From positions 62,001-126,000 of the forward strand of contig NZ_RCUX01000007.1 in assembly GCF_003667565.1 (NCBI RefSeq): 64,000 bases of DNA. The letters run 5' to 3'. The notes under the pieces are model-generated. The model was not told the origin of the DNA. It did not search any database and saw only the letters and a program-made list of their open reading frames with translations. A program made the translations under genes and the position numbers. Shown piece after piece: positions 10,600 to 18,995 of this stretch; the stretch's first letter is position 1; each line of letters starts with the position of its first letter. The DNA comes from Mycetocola tolaasinivorans (GTDB taxonomy: Bacteria; Actinomycetota; Actinomycetes; Actinomycetales; Microbacteriaceae).

Positions 10600-12042
10600 C
10601 TATGAGACGGTTTTCCGTGAGGATTTCCGTGCCCGTCGCGCGAGGTGCCACCTCCCGTAGCGGGTGGGAATGGAGGTAAACCATCGCGAGTAACGCACAC
10701 GGGTGATTGCCCTGATGCTGACGAGTGCCCCCGCTATCACACCGGAGATCCACGCCCCCGCGCACCACAGACTGGGGAGGTCCAACCGCTGTTGCCCGAT
10801 GACGATGCTGCCGGCCATCGCGAACAGCAGGAGAGCACAGACGATCAACATCGCGCGGAGAGGGTTGAGTACGCGGGAAGAAAAGGTGTGCTCGGTGCGG
10901 GCAACCAGGAAGCCAATAAACACCGCTGGTGCCGCCAGAAAAAGTGCCGCGGCGTTACCCCCTTCATCGGTCAACTTGGATATCGCTCCGTCCACGTTGA
11001 GCGCGAGTATGAAAACCGTTGTCGTGAGGAGTGCGGCGAGGACGGCAGACGTCCACAGCCCTCGCATGGGAACCCGCAGCTGAGCGTGGGCGTCTCCGGC
11101 GGGCACCCGTGTGTAGCTGTGATGGACGTGTGCGACGGGGATTCCGCTTGAATCAACGGAGGTTGTTGCGTTGTTGATTGCCGGATCTGCGGGGAGGCTG
11201 AGCGCTCTAATATCCAATTCCGGGGGCGTTTGGAATTCAAGGTGATACGACCGAGTGCCAGCGGGCATGTGCATCGGCAGCCCCACCTTGAGGTTTGCGA
11301 GTCCTACTGCCACACCGATGTCCATGATGAAGGTGGCCCATTTTCGCGGTGGGATTACCCAGTGATACGAGAACTTCAGAACCTGACGTCTCCCGGCGAG
11401 TTCCGCCGGAATCAGAGCGATCAGTACGAAATCGGTGGAGAGGTTCTGCAGAAATCGCTGCACGCTGTCTTCGAGTGGGAGACCTCTGTCCCAGATCTCG
11501 GTTTCCCCCCATTTACCCGACACGATGAGGTTCCGGGTTTTTTCCAGATTGGTCGTCCCCTCGTTGGCAACGAGTTCCTCTACAGCCGTGCGAAGAGCGC
11601 GTGAGTCTTTCACCCCTGACCTGTGCAGGACATGGAGGACAGCCTGGATGATCAGCGTTGATGTTTCACGAGAGCCCATCAGAGGGAGAGAACGCCCATC
11701 CGAATCGAAGGCATCCAGATGCCGCATCGGGCCCTTCACGATAAAAGCCAACGGAACCATCATGAGACCACGCACGCTCGTGATGCTTCGAACCCTTCGT
11801 TCAACCCTGTCATACGCAAGACGCGGGTCGATCAAGGGGTCGCAATCCATCGAGTGTTTGAGCCGCCCCCGCGACCCGACGAGGGGATGGACGCTATCAA
11901 CCCGTCGATAGACCCACTCACTCCAGCCATCAATCGCGTCGGCAAGAGCCTCCCCCGCGCGCTGATCCGCGCGGTCCTGGAACGCAAGTCGCCGCGTTGC
12001 GCCCCTTGCCTCTCGCCCGGTGCCTGCTGGATTCGAATTCAC
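10600..12042 (-). CDS. Uncharacterised protein: large cytosolic region plus four C-terminal membrane helices
   Basis: A 480-aa protein. Residues 1-325 look soluble; four hydrophobic segments follow at about 329-350, 363-381, 397-416 and 425-443, then a basic tail ending RKSSRKTVS. A recognisable block is VPLAFIVKGPMRHLDAFD around residue 96, followed by DGRSLPLMG, and later YHLEFQTPPELDI around residue 266. I recall similar arrangements in uncharacterised actinobacterial proteins, but no function is known to me. Start is GTG 12042 with a GGGGGG run 8 nt upstream. Base composition is visibly lower in G+C than the flanking core genes, suggesting acquisition. It is probably in one operon with the small protein gene downstream. 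Confidence 0.72.
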   Translation of the reverse strand: MNSNPAGTGREARGATRRLAFQDRADQRAGEALADAIDGWSEWVYRRVDSVHPLVGSRGRLKHSMDCDPLIDPRLAYDRVERRVRSITSVRGLMMVPLAFIVKGPMRHLDAFDSDGRSLPLMGSRETSTLIIQAVLHVLHRSGVKDSRALRTAVEELVANEGTTNLEKTRNLIVSGKWGETEIWDRGLPLEDSVQRFLQNLSTDFVLIALIPAELAGRRQVLKFSYHWVIPPRKWATFIMDIGVAVGLANLKVGLPMHMPAGTRSYHLEFQTPPELDIRALSLPADPAINNATTSVDSSGIPVAHVHHSYTRVPAGDAHAQLRVPMRGLWTSAVLAALLTTTVFILALNVDGAISKLTDEGGNAAALFLAAPAVFIGFLVARTEHTFSSRVLNPLRAMLIVCALLLFAMAGSIVIGQQRLDLPSLWCAGAWISGVIAGALVSIRAITRVRYSRWFTSIPTRYGRWHLARRARKSSRKTVS

Positions 12043-12427
12043 CTCGGTTGCCCCCCTTGCAATGATGTCGTTCCTACCCTCCGGGAGAACAGCCTAGGGC
12101 AACTGAAACCGGGAACTGTGGAACGCTGGTTCCGGGTCCACCGATAGTTTTTCGTTTGTGCGGGTGACGGTGACAGTAGGCGTAGAACAGGCGCTAGTGG
12201 AGAGGCGGTGCCTCGCTCGGATGAGGGGCTCGCGGACGACCTCTCGTGAGGACCGCCACGCCGTGATGCATAAACTTCAAAAGACGAATTTTTAAGGCCC
12301 GGAAACACCCCCGAAAACCCCGCCACGCCGGGGATTTCAAGGGTGTCACGGGAGGGTCAAAACACGCCCTCGGGAACGTTCATGTGACATTCACCAGAGC
12401 GTCACCGTCGGGGTGTGAAAATAAATC
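12043..12427. other. 385-bp divergent intergenic region
   Basis: This gap separates the 480-aa membrane protein gene (minus) from the acetyltransferase gene (plus), so it should hold both promoters. I see a GTGAC/GTCAC inverted repeat at 12384-12405 and an A/T-rich AAAATAAAT stretch directly before GTG 12428, possibly the -10 region of the acetyltransferase gene. No convincing small gene was found. Confidence 0.4.
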
Positions 12428-12910
12428 GTGAACTACGAGTTTGATTCCGATCCGTCGCGCCTGGACCTCGGCGCGATTTGGGAGTTTTTGTCTACCCAGG
12501 CACCCTGGCACCGGTGGCGTACCCGCGAGGACGTCGAGGCGCAGATTCGCGGCGCATGGCGCGTGGTGGGTGTGTATACCGAGCACGGCAACCAGATTGG
12601 TTTTGCCCGTGCCGTCTCCGATGGCGTCAACGATGCCTACCTTGCCGATGTCTACGTTCTTCCCGAACATCGCGGCCATAATCTGGGCCGACTGCTCGTC
12701 GAGGAAATGATTGAAAATGGCCCCGGCCGCGACTTCCGCTGGACCCTGTTTACCTCCAGCGCACACGGCCTGTATAGCAAGTTCGGATTTGTCGAACCGA
12801 GCCATACATCGATGGTGCGTCCCGGTCGTCGTGCCGAACGCATCATGGAGGCCGTCCCCGACCTCATCCCCGCTGAATCCAACGTCCTGACGATGGAGCC
12901 CGCCGCCTAG
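12428..12910 (+). CDS. GNAT family N-acetyltransferase
   Basis: A 160-aa acyl-CoA-dependent acetyltransferase. The acetyl-CoA binding motif A is clear: ADVYVLPEHRGHNLGRLLVEE around residues 72-92, with the R-G-x-x-L-G pyrophosphate loop. The C-terminal motif B region is SAHGLYSKFGFVEP. The length is typical of a single-domain GNAT. GTG 12428 has no ribosome site but follows an A/T-rich box, so it may be leaderless. The gene is monocistronic, ending before a very strong hairpin. Substrate cannot be predicted. Confidence 0.9.
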   Translation: MNYEFDSDPSRLDLGAIWEFLSTQAPWHRWRTREDVEAQIRGAWRVVGVYTEHGNQIGFARAVSDGVNDAYLADVYVLPEHRGHNLGRLLVEEMIENGPGRDFRWTLFTSSAHGLYSKFGFVEPSHTSMVRPGRRAERIMEAVPDLIPAESNVLTMEPAA

Positions 12911-12931
12911 ACCGCTCACCCACTCGGAACA

Positions 12932-12979
12932 CACAGAGCGGCGCCCAGGATCCTGAAGGATCCTGGGCGCCGCTCTGTG
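12932..12979. terminator. Perfect 22-bp hairpin terminator between convergent genes
   Basis: Two 22-nt arms pair without mismatch around a TGAA loop. It separates the acetyltransferase gene from the converging DUF5997 gene (stop 12989), so it should work in both directions. A short T-containing tail (CTATTTGG) follows on the plus strand. Confidence 0.8.
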
Positions 12980-12988
12980 CTATTTGGG

Positions 12989-13396
12989 CTACTTCTGCTC
13001 GTTAGCCGCGCGCTCCTCGGCGAGAATACGACGACCCTCGTTGCGCTCGTTGGTGCGCTGGTTGACGGCGCGCACCTCGGCCTGGGTGGCACGCTCGGTG
13101 ACCAGCCAGGTGGGCGGGTTGGTCAGCAGTTCCTTGATCTCGGCGGTGGTGAACGCGTTGTCGGCCTGCTCGGCACGGGCCAGACCGGACACCGAGATGC
13201 CCAGCTTCCGTGCCACCTCGGTGCGAGGGTGCGGTCCGTTCAGACGCAGCTCAACCAGCCACTCGGGCGGGGTCTGCTGGAGTGCGAGGAAGGCCTCGCG
13301 GGTGATCGGCTCGGCTTGGAACTCCTCCGGCGTGGCCGGGAGGTAGATTCCGAGCTTCTTTGCCGCGGTCGCGGGTTTCATGTTCTGCTCGCTCAT
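12989..13396 (-). CDS. DUF5997 family protein
   Basis: A 135-aa protein of the actinobacterial DUF5997 family, starting MSEQNMKPATAAKKLGIYLP. Start ATG 13396 is preceded by GGGAG. Two repeated proline-tryptophan elements are visible: QQTPPEWLVELR and LTNPPTWLVTER. Between them lies RTEVARKLGISVSGLARA, which reads like a helix-turn-helix. It is divergent from a gene for a LysR-type effector domain that has no DNA-binding domain, a pairing I also associate with this family elsewhere. A joint regulatory role is inference. Confidence 0.82.
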   Translation of the reverse strand: MSEQNMKPATAAKKLGIYLPATPEEFQAEPITREAFLALQQTPPEWLVELRLNGPHPRTEVARKLGISVSGLARAEQADNAFTTAEIKELLTNPPTWLVTERATQAEVRAVNQRTNERNEGRRILAEERAANEQK

Positions 13397-13509
13397 GCTC
13401 CCAGGGTAACCGGGATTGCGGCCTTCCCGAAATCTTTCCCGCGATCCCTGCCGTAGTCTGGATGTGGCACCTCGCCGTTTTGTGGGGCGCACAGACCCAG
13501 GGAGGCACC

Positions 13510-14310
13510 GTGACCGAGCACCAGAACCCGTCACCGGTACCGGAATCGGAATCGACCGATCCGGCCGATTTCCGGATTGCCTATGTCTCCGGCGTCTCGC
13601 TGGGTAAGTGGGGCACCGCGTGGACCGAACGCAACCCGCGCATCCGCACCTCCTTCACCATGGGCGAGCGGGACGTTCAACGCCGCGTGCTGACCGACCA
13701 CACCGCGGATGTCAGCTTCGTGCGGCTCCCCTTCGATCGTGGCGATGACCTGCACCTCATCAAGCTGTACGAGGAAACCCCGATGGTGGTGCTGCCCAAG
13801 GGCCACGAGCTCCTCGAGGCCGATGAGATCGCCCTCGCCGATCTGGCCGGCCTGCACCTGATTCAGGACCCCCGTGACGTTCCCGGCTGGTCCGAGATCG
13901 GCACCGAAATGATCGAGGGTACCCGCCCCGACCTCCCCGCCCCCGACCGGGTCGTCGACGCCATCGAACTCGTCGCCGCGGGCATCGGGTTCGTCATCGT
14001 TCCGCAGTCGCTGGCTCGCCTGCACGACCGCAAGGACGTCAAGCACCGCCGGGTGACCGGCGTCGAACCCACCGAGATCGGCATCGCTTGGCGCATCGAC
14101 GAGGACGACGCGGTGCGCGCAGAGCGCGTTGAAGACTTCATCGGGATCGTGCGTGGTCGCACCGCAAACAGCTCGCGTGGCCGCGCCGAAGCCGAGCCCG
14201 AGGCCCCCGCCAAGAAGAAGGGTCCGGCGCAGCAGCCGAGCAAGAAGCCCGCGCCGTTCCGCCCGCGTCAGCCGCGCAAGCCCGCGAGTAAGAAGCGCGG
14301 TCGGCGCTAA
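13510..14310 (+). CDS. LysR substrate-binding domain protein without HTH domain
   Basis: A 266-aa protein starting at GTG 13510 with GGAGG 4 nt upstream. Residues about 20-215 match the LysR co-inducer-binding domain: FRIAYVSGVSLGKW, SFVRLPFDRGDDLHLIKLYEE, PMVVLPKGHELLEADEIALADLAG and VAAGIGFVIVPQSLA. The N-terminal winged helix of normal LysR regulators is missing; the frame upstream of the start is not LysR-like. The last 55 residues are a Lys/Arg/Pro-rich tail ending PASKKRGRR, which could bind nucleic acid. It faces the DUF5997 gene across 113 bp. It may act with that protein as a two-piece regulator. Confidence 0.82.
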   Translation: MTEHQNPSPVPESESTDPADFRIAYVSGVSLGKWGTAWTERNPRIRTSFTMGERDVQRRVLTDHTADVSFVRLPFDRGDDLHLIKLYEETPMVVLPKGHELLEADEIALADLAGLHLIQDPRDVPGWSEIGTEMIEGTRPDLPAPDRVVDAIELVAAGIGFVIVPQSLARLHDRKDVKHRRVTGVEPTEIGIAWRIDEDDAVRAERVEDFIGIVRGRTANSSRGRAEAEPEAPAKKKGPAQQPSKKPAPFRPRQPRKPASKKRGRR

Positions 14311-14432
14311 CGGGCCGAGGGGCGATCGGGCGCAACGGCCCGTGCTCGCCCGTGCGCATCTGCCGTGTAACGGAGGTTCGTCCGCGGTGTCCGCCTGAGC
14401 GACGTCGCGCGGGTGCGTCGCCGCCCGCCTTG

Positions 14433-14438
14433 TAGAAT
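14433..14438 (+). promoter_or_regulatory. -10 box TAGAAT of cca (leaderless)
   Basis: TAGAAT ends 7 nt before ATG 14446 and no Shine-Dalgarno sequence is present, the pattern expected of a leaderless actinobacterial transcript. Confidence 0.55.
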
Positions 14439-14445
14439 CGGTTCC

Positions 14446-15873
14446 ATGGTGAGAATGGCTGAAGCCCTGGTACGGCTCGAAGAACTCGCCGCCTCCCCGA
14501 TCGTGTCGACCCTGTCGAACGCGTTTGCGGATGCGGGGTATGAGCTGGCGCTGGTGGGCGGTCCGGTACGCGACGCGATGCTCGGTCGCCCGGTTAACGA
14601 CTTCGACTTCACCACGAATGCCCGCCCGGACGACATCCTGCGCGTGGTCACCCCCATCTCCGACGCGCAGTGGGATATCGGCCGCGAGTTCGGCACCATC
14701 GGTGCGCGCATTCACGGCGAAACCGTCGAGATCACCACCTATCGTGCCGACACCTACGACGGCGTGACCCGCAAGCCCGTGGTCGCGTTTGGCGATACCC
14801 TCTCCGGTGACCTCAGCCGCCGTGACTTCACCGTCAACGCGATGGCGCTGCGCCTGCCCCAGGCCACCCTGGAAGACCCCACCGGCGGGGTGGACGACCT
14901 CATCGCAGCCACCCTGCGCACCCCGATCGAACCCGAGGTGAGCTTCGGCGACGACCCGCTGCGCATGATGCGGGCCGCCCGCTTCCAGGCCCAGCTGGGC
15001 TTCCACGTCGATGACGCCTCGCGCGATGCCATCGCCGCGATGACCGAGTCGATCACCCACGTCTCGGCCGAGCGCATCCAGGCCGAGCTCAGCAAGTTGC
15101 TGCTGACCGACCACCCGCGCCCGGGCATCGAGCTCCTGGTAGACAGCGGTCTCGCCGATATCGTGCTGCCCGAGCTCCCGGCACTGCGCCTGGAGGCCGA
15201 CGAGCATCACCACCACAAGGACGTCTACCAGCACTCCCTCACCGTGCTTGAGCAGGCCATCAGCTATGAAAAGGAACGCCACCCCGGTGCCGAACCCGAC
15301 CTCGTGCTGCGCTGGGCCGCCCTGCTGCACGATATCGGCAAGCCGGCCACGCGCAAGCTCGGCCCGGGCAACACCGTGACGTTCTACCACCACGATTTGA
15401 TTGGCTCCAAGCTCGCGAAGAAGCGTCTGGGTGCCCTGCGCTACGACACCGCCACGATCAAGGCCGTCGCAAGACTGGTCGAGCTGCACATGCGGTTCTT
15501 CGGTTACACGGAGGCCGCGTGGGCGGACTCCGCCGTGCGTCGATACGTGCGCGATGCGGGCGACCTCCTGGAACGCCTGCACATGCTCACCCGCGCCGAT
15601 GTCACCACCCGCAACCGCCGCAAGGCCGATCGCCTCGCGTTTGCCTATGACGACCTCGAGCACCGCATCGAGGAGCTTGCCGCGCAGGAGGAGCTTGACG
15701 CCGTGCGCCCGGATCTCGACGGAAACGAGATTCAGAAGCTACTCGGAATCGCACCCGGCCGCGAGGTGGGCGAGGCCTACCGCTGGCTGATGGAACTGCG
15801 TCTCGATGAGGGCCCGCTCGGCCCCGAGGAGGCCTCCGCACGCCTGGTGGAATGGTGGGGGCAGCGTTCGTAG
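14446..15873 (+). CDS. cca: CCA tRNA nucleotidyltransferase
   Basis: Adds or repairs the 3' CCA end of tRNA. The 475-aa product has the class II nucleotidyltransferase head: LVGGPVRDAMLGRPVNDFDF at residues 37-55, with the GG (38-39) and the metal-binding D52-x-D54 pair, then RRDFTVNAMAL. A C-terminal HD domain is also present, with HHHHKDVYQHS and LLHDIGKPATR (H295-D296), suggesting added phosphohydrolase activity. Start ATG 14446 follows a TAGAAT box by 7 nt; ATG 14455 is an alternative. The gene stands alone. Confidence 0.95.
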   Translation: MVRMAEALVRLEELAASPIVSTLSNAFADAGYELALVGGPVRDAMLGRPVNDFDFTTNARPDDILRVVTPISDAQWDIGREFGTIGARIHGETVEITTYRADTYDGVTRKPVVAFGDTLSGDLSRRDFTVNAMALRLPQATLEDPTGGVDDLIAATLRTPIEPEVSFGDDPLRMMRAARFQAQLGFHVDDASRDAIAAMTESITHVSAERIQAELSKLLLTDHPRPGIELLVDSGLADIVLPELPALRLEADEHHHHKDVYQHSLTVLEQAISYEKERHPGAEPDLVLRWAALLHDIGKPATRKLGPGNTVTFYHHDLIGSKLAKKRLGALRYDTATIKAVARLVELHMRFFGYTEAAWADSAVRRYVRDAGDLLERLHMLTRADVTTRNRRKADRLAFAYDDLEHRIEELAAQEELDAVRPDLDGNEIQKLLGIAPGREVGEAYRWLMELRLDEGPLGPEEASARLVEWWGQRS

Positions 15874-16216
15874 CGCGGTAGGCCTCGCGCATATGGCGCC
15901 ACCGGTTGTCGCTTTGTCCCGGTAGGGGCACCCGTCACGGCACCAATTTTCGACGCACAAATTCGACGGGTTTTTTCCCGTAATTGCACGGAGAATCCGT
16001 GTGCGTTCGGGCCGAATATTGGTCCTTCGCGTGGCAGGCTGCCTTGTGATCAGGGCGCAATCGATGAAATAGTTAACGAATCCGTTACGTTTTTCGTGAC
16101 CATGGTGACGATGTCAGGTGATCGTCACCATCTTTTTTATCGCCTTGTTTGCGGGCAGAGCCGGTGAAACCCGTGCCCCGCAGCGCACCTGGAACGAACG
16201 AAGGACGTAAACCTCC
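15874..16216. other. 343-bp intergenic region with several short hairpins
   Basis: No gene is apparent. The region holds ACGGG/CCCGT around a T6 run near 15964, a CACGG/CCGTG hairpin near 15989, a TAACG/CGTTA inverted repeat with 4-nt spacer near 16074, and the terminator-like hairpin listed separately. A TTGTGA about 18 nt ahead of AATAGT near 16046-16075 could be the promoter of the binding-protein gene at 16217. Confidence 0.4.
16102..16137 (+). terminator. Intrinsic terminator or attenuator upstream of the orphan binding-protein gene
   Basis: ATGGTGACGAT and ATCGTCACCAT pair perfectly (11 bp) around an 8-nt loop and are followed by CTTTTTTAT. This is a textbook rho-independent terminator on the plus strand. 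It lies 228 nt past cca and only 79 nt before the next start codon, so it may end cca transcripts or attenuate the binding-protein gene. Confidence 0.75.
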
Positions 16217-17563
16217 ATGATCCGTAAAAAGCTCTCCGCCGTGGCACTCCTCGGCGCGGCCACGCTGCTCCTGTCCGCGTGTTCCGGAACCGATGGTGGA
16301 GCCGCCAGCGACAGCCCCGCCTCGGGCACGACCGAGCTCACCGTTCGCGTGTGGGATGAGGCCGTCGCGGCATCCTATAAGGAGTCCTTCGCCGCGTTCG
16401 AGAAGCAGAACTCGGACATCACCGTCTCGGTGAACACCGTTCCCTGGTCGGAGTACTGGTCGGCCCTGCGCAAGGACGTTGCCGCAAAGTCCGCCGACGA
16501 CCTGTTCTGGGTCAACGCCTCGAGCTACCCGGCCTATGTCGACAGCGGAAACCTCGTCGACATCGGCGCGACCCTCGGCGATACCGCGAAGAACGCCTGG
16601 GAGCCCAGCGTGGTGGAGCAGTACACCCGCTCGGGCAAGCTCTGGGGCGTTCCCCAGCTCTACGATGCCGGCATCGCGGTCTACTACAACGCCGATCTCC
16701 TGAGCGCGGCCGGTGTCGAGCCCAAGACGCTGAACGACCTGACCTGGAACCCGGACGCCGAGAAGGACACCTACCTCAAGACGGCCAAGGCCCTGACCCG
16801 TGACGCCGCGGGCGTCGCGGTCGACGCCGAGGGGTTCGACGGCACGCCGGTCACCTACGGAACGAGCCTGAACAACGACGGTCAGGCCGTGATCCTGCCG
16901 TTTATCGGCTCCAACGGCGGGGTGTTCCAGGACGGTGATAACTTCGCGTTCGCAAACACCGAATCCGCCGAGGCCATCAAGTACGTCGTTGACGCCATCA
17001 ACACCTCCAAGGTGGCTCCGCCCGCCGCCGAAACGAACGAGAACAGCGACGTGGTGCGCGATCAGTTCGTCGAGGGCAAGCTCGCGACCTTCCAGTCCGG
17101 TATCTACAACCTGAAGACGGTGTCCGAGAAGGCCGGGTTCTCCTGGGGCGTGGCCATGCTGCCCGAGGGCCCCGAGGGCCGTGTCTCGGTGACCAACGGC
17201 ATCGCCGTGGCCGGGAACGCCGCCGCTGCCAAGGAGAAGCAGCCCGCGATCAAGAAGCTGCTGGCCTGGATGGGCTCAACCGAGGGGGCCGACTTCATCG
17301 GCCGTCAGGGCACTCACGTGCCCGCAGTGACCGATGCACAGAAGACCTTCTTCGACTATTGGAAGGGTAAGAAGACCAACGTCGACCCCTTCTTCGACGT
17401 GGTGAAGGACGGAAAGACGATTCCGCCGTTCCACGGTGGAAAGTTTGTTGCCGGGCAGGAGGCGTACGCACCCATCTTCAAGGAGATCTTCGCCGGAACC
17501 CTGGATGTCCGTGACGGCCTGAAGAAGGCGCAGGCCGCCGGAAACGTGGCGATGAACGGCTAG
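16217..17563 (+). CDS. ABC transporter substrate-binding lipoprotein, sugar type (orphan)
   Basis: A 448-aa family-1 extracellular solute-binding protein. The signal peptide ends in a lipobox LLLSAC, so Cys22 should be lipidated and the protein anchored outside the membrane. The mature part begins ELTVRVWDEAVAASYKESFAAFEKQ and includes the sugar-type features SEYWSALRKDVAAKSADDLFWVNA and GVPQLYDAGIAVYYNADLL. No permease or ATPase gene is adjacent, so it must use components encoded elsewhere. The gene is followed by a terminator hairpin. A terminator-like hairpin in its leader hints at conditional expression. Confidence 0.9.
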   Translation: MIRKKLSAVALLGAATLLLSACSGTDGGAASDSPASGTTELTVRVWDEAVAASYKESFAAFEKQNSDITVSVNTVPWSEYWSALRKDVAAKSADDLFWVNASSYPAYVDSGNLVDIGATLGDTAKNAWEPSVVEQYTRSGKLWGVPQLYDAGIAVYYNADLLSAAGVEPKTLNDLTWNPDAEKDTYLKTAKALTRDAAGVAVDAEGFDGTPVTYGTSLNNDGQAVILPFIGSNGGVFQDGDNFAFANTESAEAIKYVVDAINTSKVAPPAAETNENSDVVRDQFVEGKLATFQSGIYNLKTVSEKAGFSWGVAMLPEGPEGRVSVTNGIAVAGNAAAAKEKQPAIKKLLAWMGSTEGADFIGRQGTHVPAVTDAQKTFFDYWKGKKTNVDPFFDVVKDGKTIPPFHGGKFVAGQEAYAPIFKEIFAGTLDVRDGLKKAQAAGNVAMNG

Positions 17564-17578
17564 CGTTCGCGCGGTTCC

Positions 17579-17613
17579 CTCACCCCCGTCCCAACCTTGG
17601 GGGCGGGGGTGAG
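17579..17613 (+). terminator. Terminator after the binding-protein gene
   Basis: CTCACCCCCG and CGGGGGTGAG pair perfectly around a 15-nt partly self-complementary loop, 16 nt after the stop codon. Confidence 0.65.
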
Positions 17614-17649
17614 TAGTCCACAGAGGCGACACGCGAGGGAAAAATCAAG

Positions 17650-17763
17650 TATGCTGAGGAGGTTGTGTGTTTGAACCTCGACTCCGAGGGTCTCCGCACA
17701 ACGATGCAGAACCCTCCTGTCACAGAAATACTGTGGCCGTTCGAGTCCGAAGGAGGTGGGTTA
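17650..17763 (+). promoter_or_regulatory. Promoter and leader of the rpsF operon
   Basis: TATGCT at about 17650 is a likely -10 box, giving a leader of about 105 nt before rpsF. Leaders of rpsF in many bacteria bind S6:S18 for feedback; I could not trace the exact bulged CCG element here, so autoregulation is only a suggestion. Confidence 0.35.
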
Positions 17764-18147
17764 GTGACGCATCAGTATGAACTCATGGTTATTCTCGACC
17801 CGGAGATTGACGAGCGCACGGTTGCACCGAGCCTCGACAAGTTCCTGAACGTCATCCGCAACGATGGTGGAACCATCGAAAAGGTTGACATCTGGGGCCG
17901 TCGTCGTCTGGCGTACGAGATCAACAAGAAGGCCGAGGGCATCTACGCCGTCGTCGACTTCACCGCGACCGCTGCCGCGACCGCTGAGCTGGACCGTCAG
18001 CTCAAGCTGTCCGAGGCCGTCATGCGCACCAAGGTGCTGCGTGCCGAGGAAGCTATCGCTCAGGTTGCCGTGGAGGCCGAGCGCGCAAGCGCCAAGGCCG
18101 CACGTGTTGCTGCTAAGGCCCAGTCGGCCGAGGCGAAGGCCGAGTAG
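17764..18147 (+). CDS. rpsF: 30S ribosomal protein S6
   Basis: S6 binds 16S rRNA together with S18 in the 30S platform. The 127-aa product begins [20 protein letters not shown] and contains the family strands [19 protein letters not shown] and [11 protein letters not shown]. The C-terminus is extended by an Ala/Glu/Lys-rich tail of about 30 residues, common in actinobacteria. GTG 17764 is chosen because AAGGAGG lies about 7 nt upstream; upstream reading has no ribosome site. First gene of rpsF-ssb-rpsR-rplI. Confidence 0.96.
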   Translation: MTHQYELMVILDPEIDERTVAPSLDKFLNVIRNDGGTIEKVDIWGRRRLAYEINKKAEGIYAVVDFTATAAATAELDRQLKLSEAVMRTKVLRAEEAIAQVAVEAERASAKAARVAAKAQSAEAKAE

Positions 18148-18152
18148 TTTCG

Positions 18153-18674
18153 ATGGCTGGCGAAACGATCATCACCGTGGTGGGAAACCTCACCTCGGAC
18201 CCGGAGCTGCGCTACACGCAGTCCGGTCTGGCGGTCGCCAACTTCACGATCGCATCGACTCCGCGTAACTTTGACCGGCAGTCGAACGAGTGGAAGGACG
18301 GCGAAGCGCTGTTCCTCCGCGCGTCCGTCTGGCGCGAATTTGCCGAGCACGTCGCCGGATCGCTGAGCAAGGGAAGCCGTGTCATCGCGACCGGTCGCCT
18401 GAAGCAGCGTTCCTACGAGACGAAGGAAGGCGAAAAGCGCACCGCGATCGAGCTTGAGGTTGACGAGATCGGTCCGTCGCTGCGGTACGCAACCGCTCAG
18501 GTCAGCCGTGCACAGTCCTCCGGCGGTGGAGCTCGCTCCCCGCAGGGTGCCGTGTCGGATGAGCCGTGGGCAAGCGCCGCACCGTCGTACAACAACGCGC
18601 CGTCGAACAACGCGTCCTCTGGAGCAGATGCCTGGAACACTCCCGGCACCTTCGGGGACGACACTCCCTTCTAA
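18153..18674 (+). CDS. ssb: Single-stranded DNA-binding protein
   Basis: A 173-aa SSB. The OB fold occupies about residues 1-112, starting [20 protein letters not shown] and including [13 protein letters not shown] and [12 protein letters not shown] Gly/Ser/Asn/Ala-rich linker follows, and the protein ends in the acidic tip DDTPF that recruits replication and repair partners. It starts 5 nt after rpsF and precedes rpsR, the conserved bacterial order. Confidence 0.97.
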   Translation: MAGETIITVVGNLTSDPELRYTQSGLAVANFTIASTPRNFDRQSNEWKDGEALFLRASVWREFAEHVAGSLSKGSRVIATGRLKQRSYETKEGEKRTAIELEVDEIGPSLRYATAQVSRAQSSGGGARSPQGAVSDEPWASAAPSYNNAPSNNASSGADAWNTPGTFGDDTPF

Positions 18675-18723
18675 GAAATTTTCTTCGAGCCCCGGCTCGA
18701 GGTAGCACACAAAGGAAAAGATT

Positions 18724-18984
18724 ATGGCTGGAAAGTCTGGCGGCCCTGGCCGCAAGCCTGCCCGCGGTAAGGGCGCAAAGGTCGTCGCTCCCGCGAAGGC
18801 AATCCGCGTCGGCGTCATCGACTACAAGGATGTCGCAACCCTGCGCAAGTTCATCTCCGAGCGTGGAAAGATCCGCGCCCGTCGCATCACCGGTGTTTCC
18901 GTCCAGGAGCAGCGTCTCATCGCCCGTGCCGTCAAGAACGCACGTGAGATGGCGCTTCTCCCCTACGCCGGCTCCGGCCGCTAA
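18724..18984 (+). CDS. rpsR: 30S ribosomal protein S18 (zinc-free type)
   Basis: The 86-aa product contains the S18 core [25 protein letters not shown]. It has no cysteine at all, so it is the C-minus (non-zinc) type. The start ATG has AAAGGAAAAG upstream, the usual arrangement. It lies between ssb and rplI. Confidence 0.97.
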   Translation: MAGKSGGPGRKPARGKGAKVVAPAKAIRVGVIDYKDVATLRKFISERGKIRARRITGVSVQEQRLIARAVKNAREMALLPYAGSGR

Positions 18985-18995
18985 GGAGTAAGCAA

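Noticed and set aside
12039-12326. A 95-codon minus-strand frame upstream of the 480-aa gene
   Set aside because: No ribosome site, biased composition and overlap with the probable promoter region.
14311-14445. tRNA or other structured RNA in the gap before cca
   Set aside because: No cloverleaf arms or T-loop GTTCGAATC-type sequence could be traced.
13531-15663. A 710-codon minus-strand open frame
   Set aside because: Antisense shadow of the LysR-domain and cca genes, which have clear catalytic motifs.
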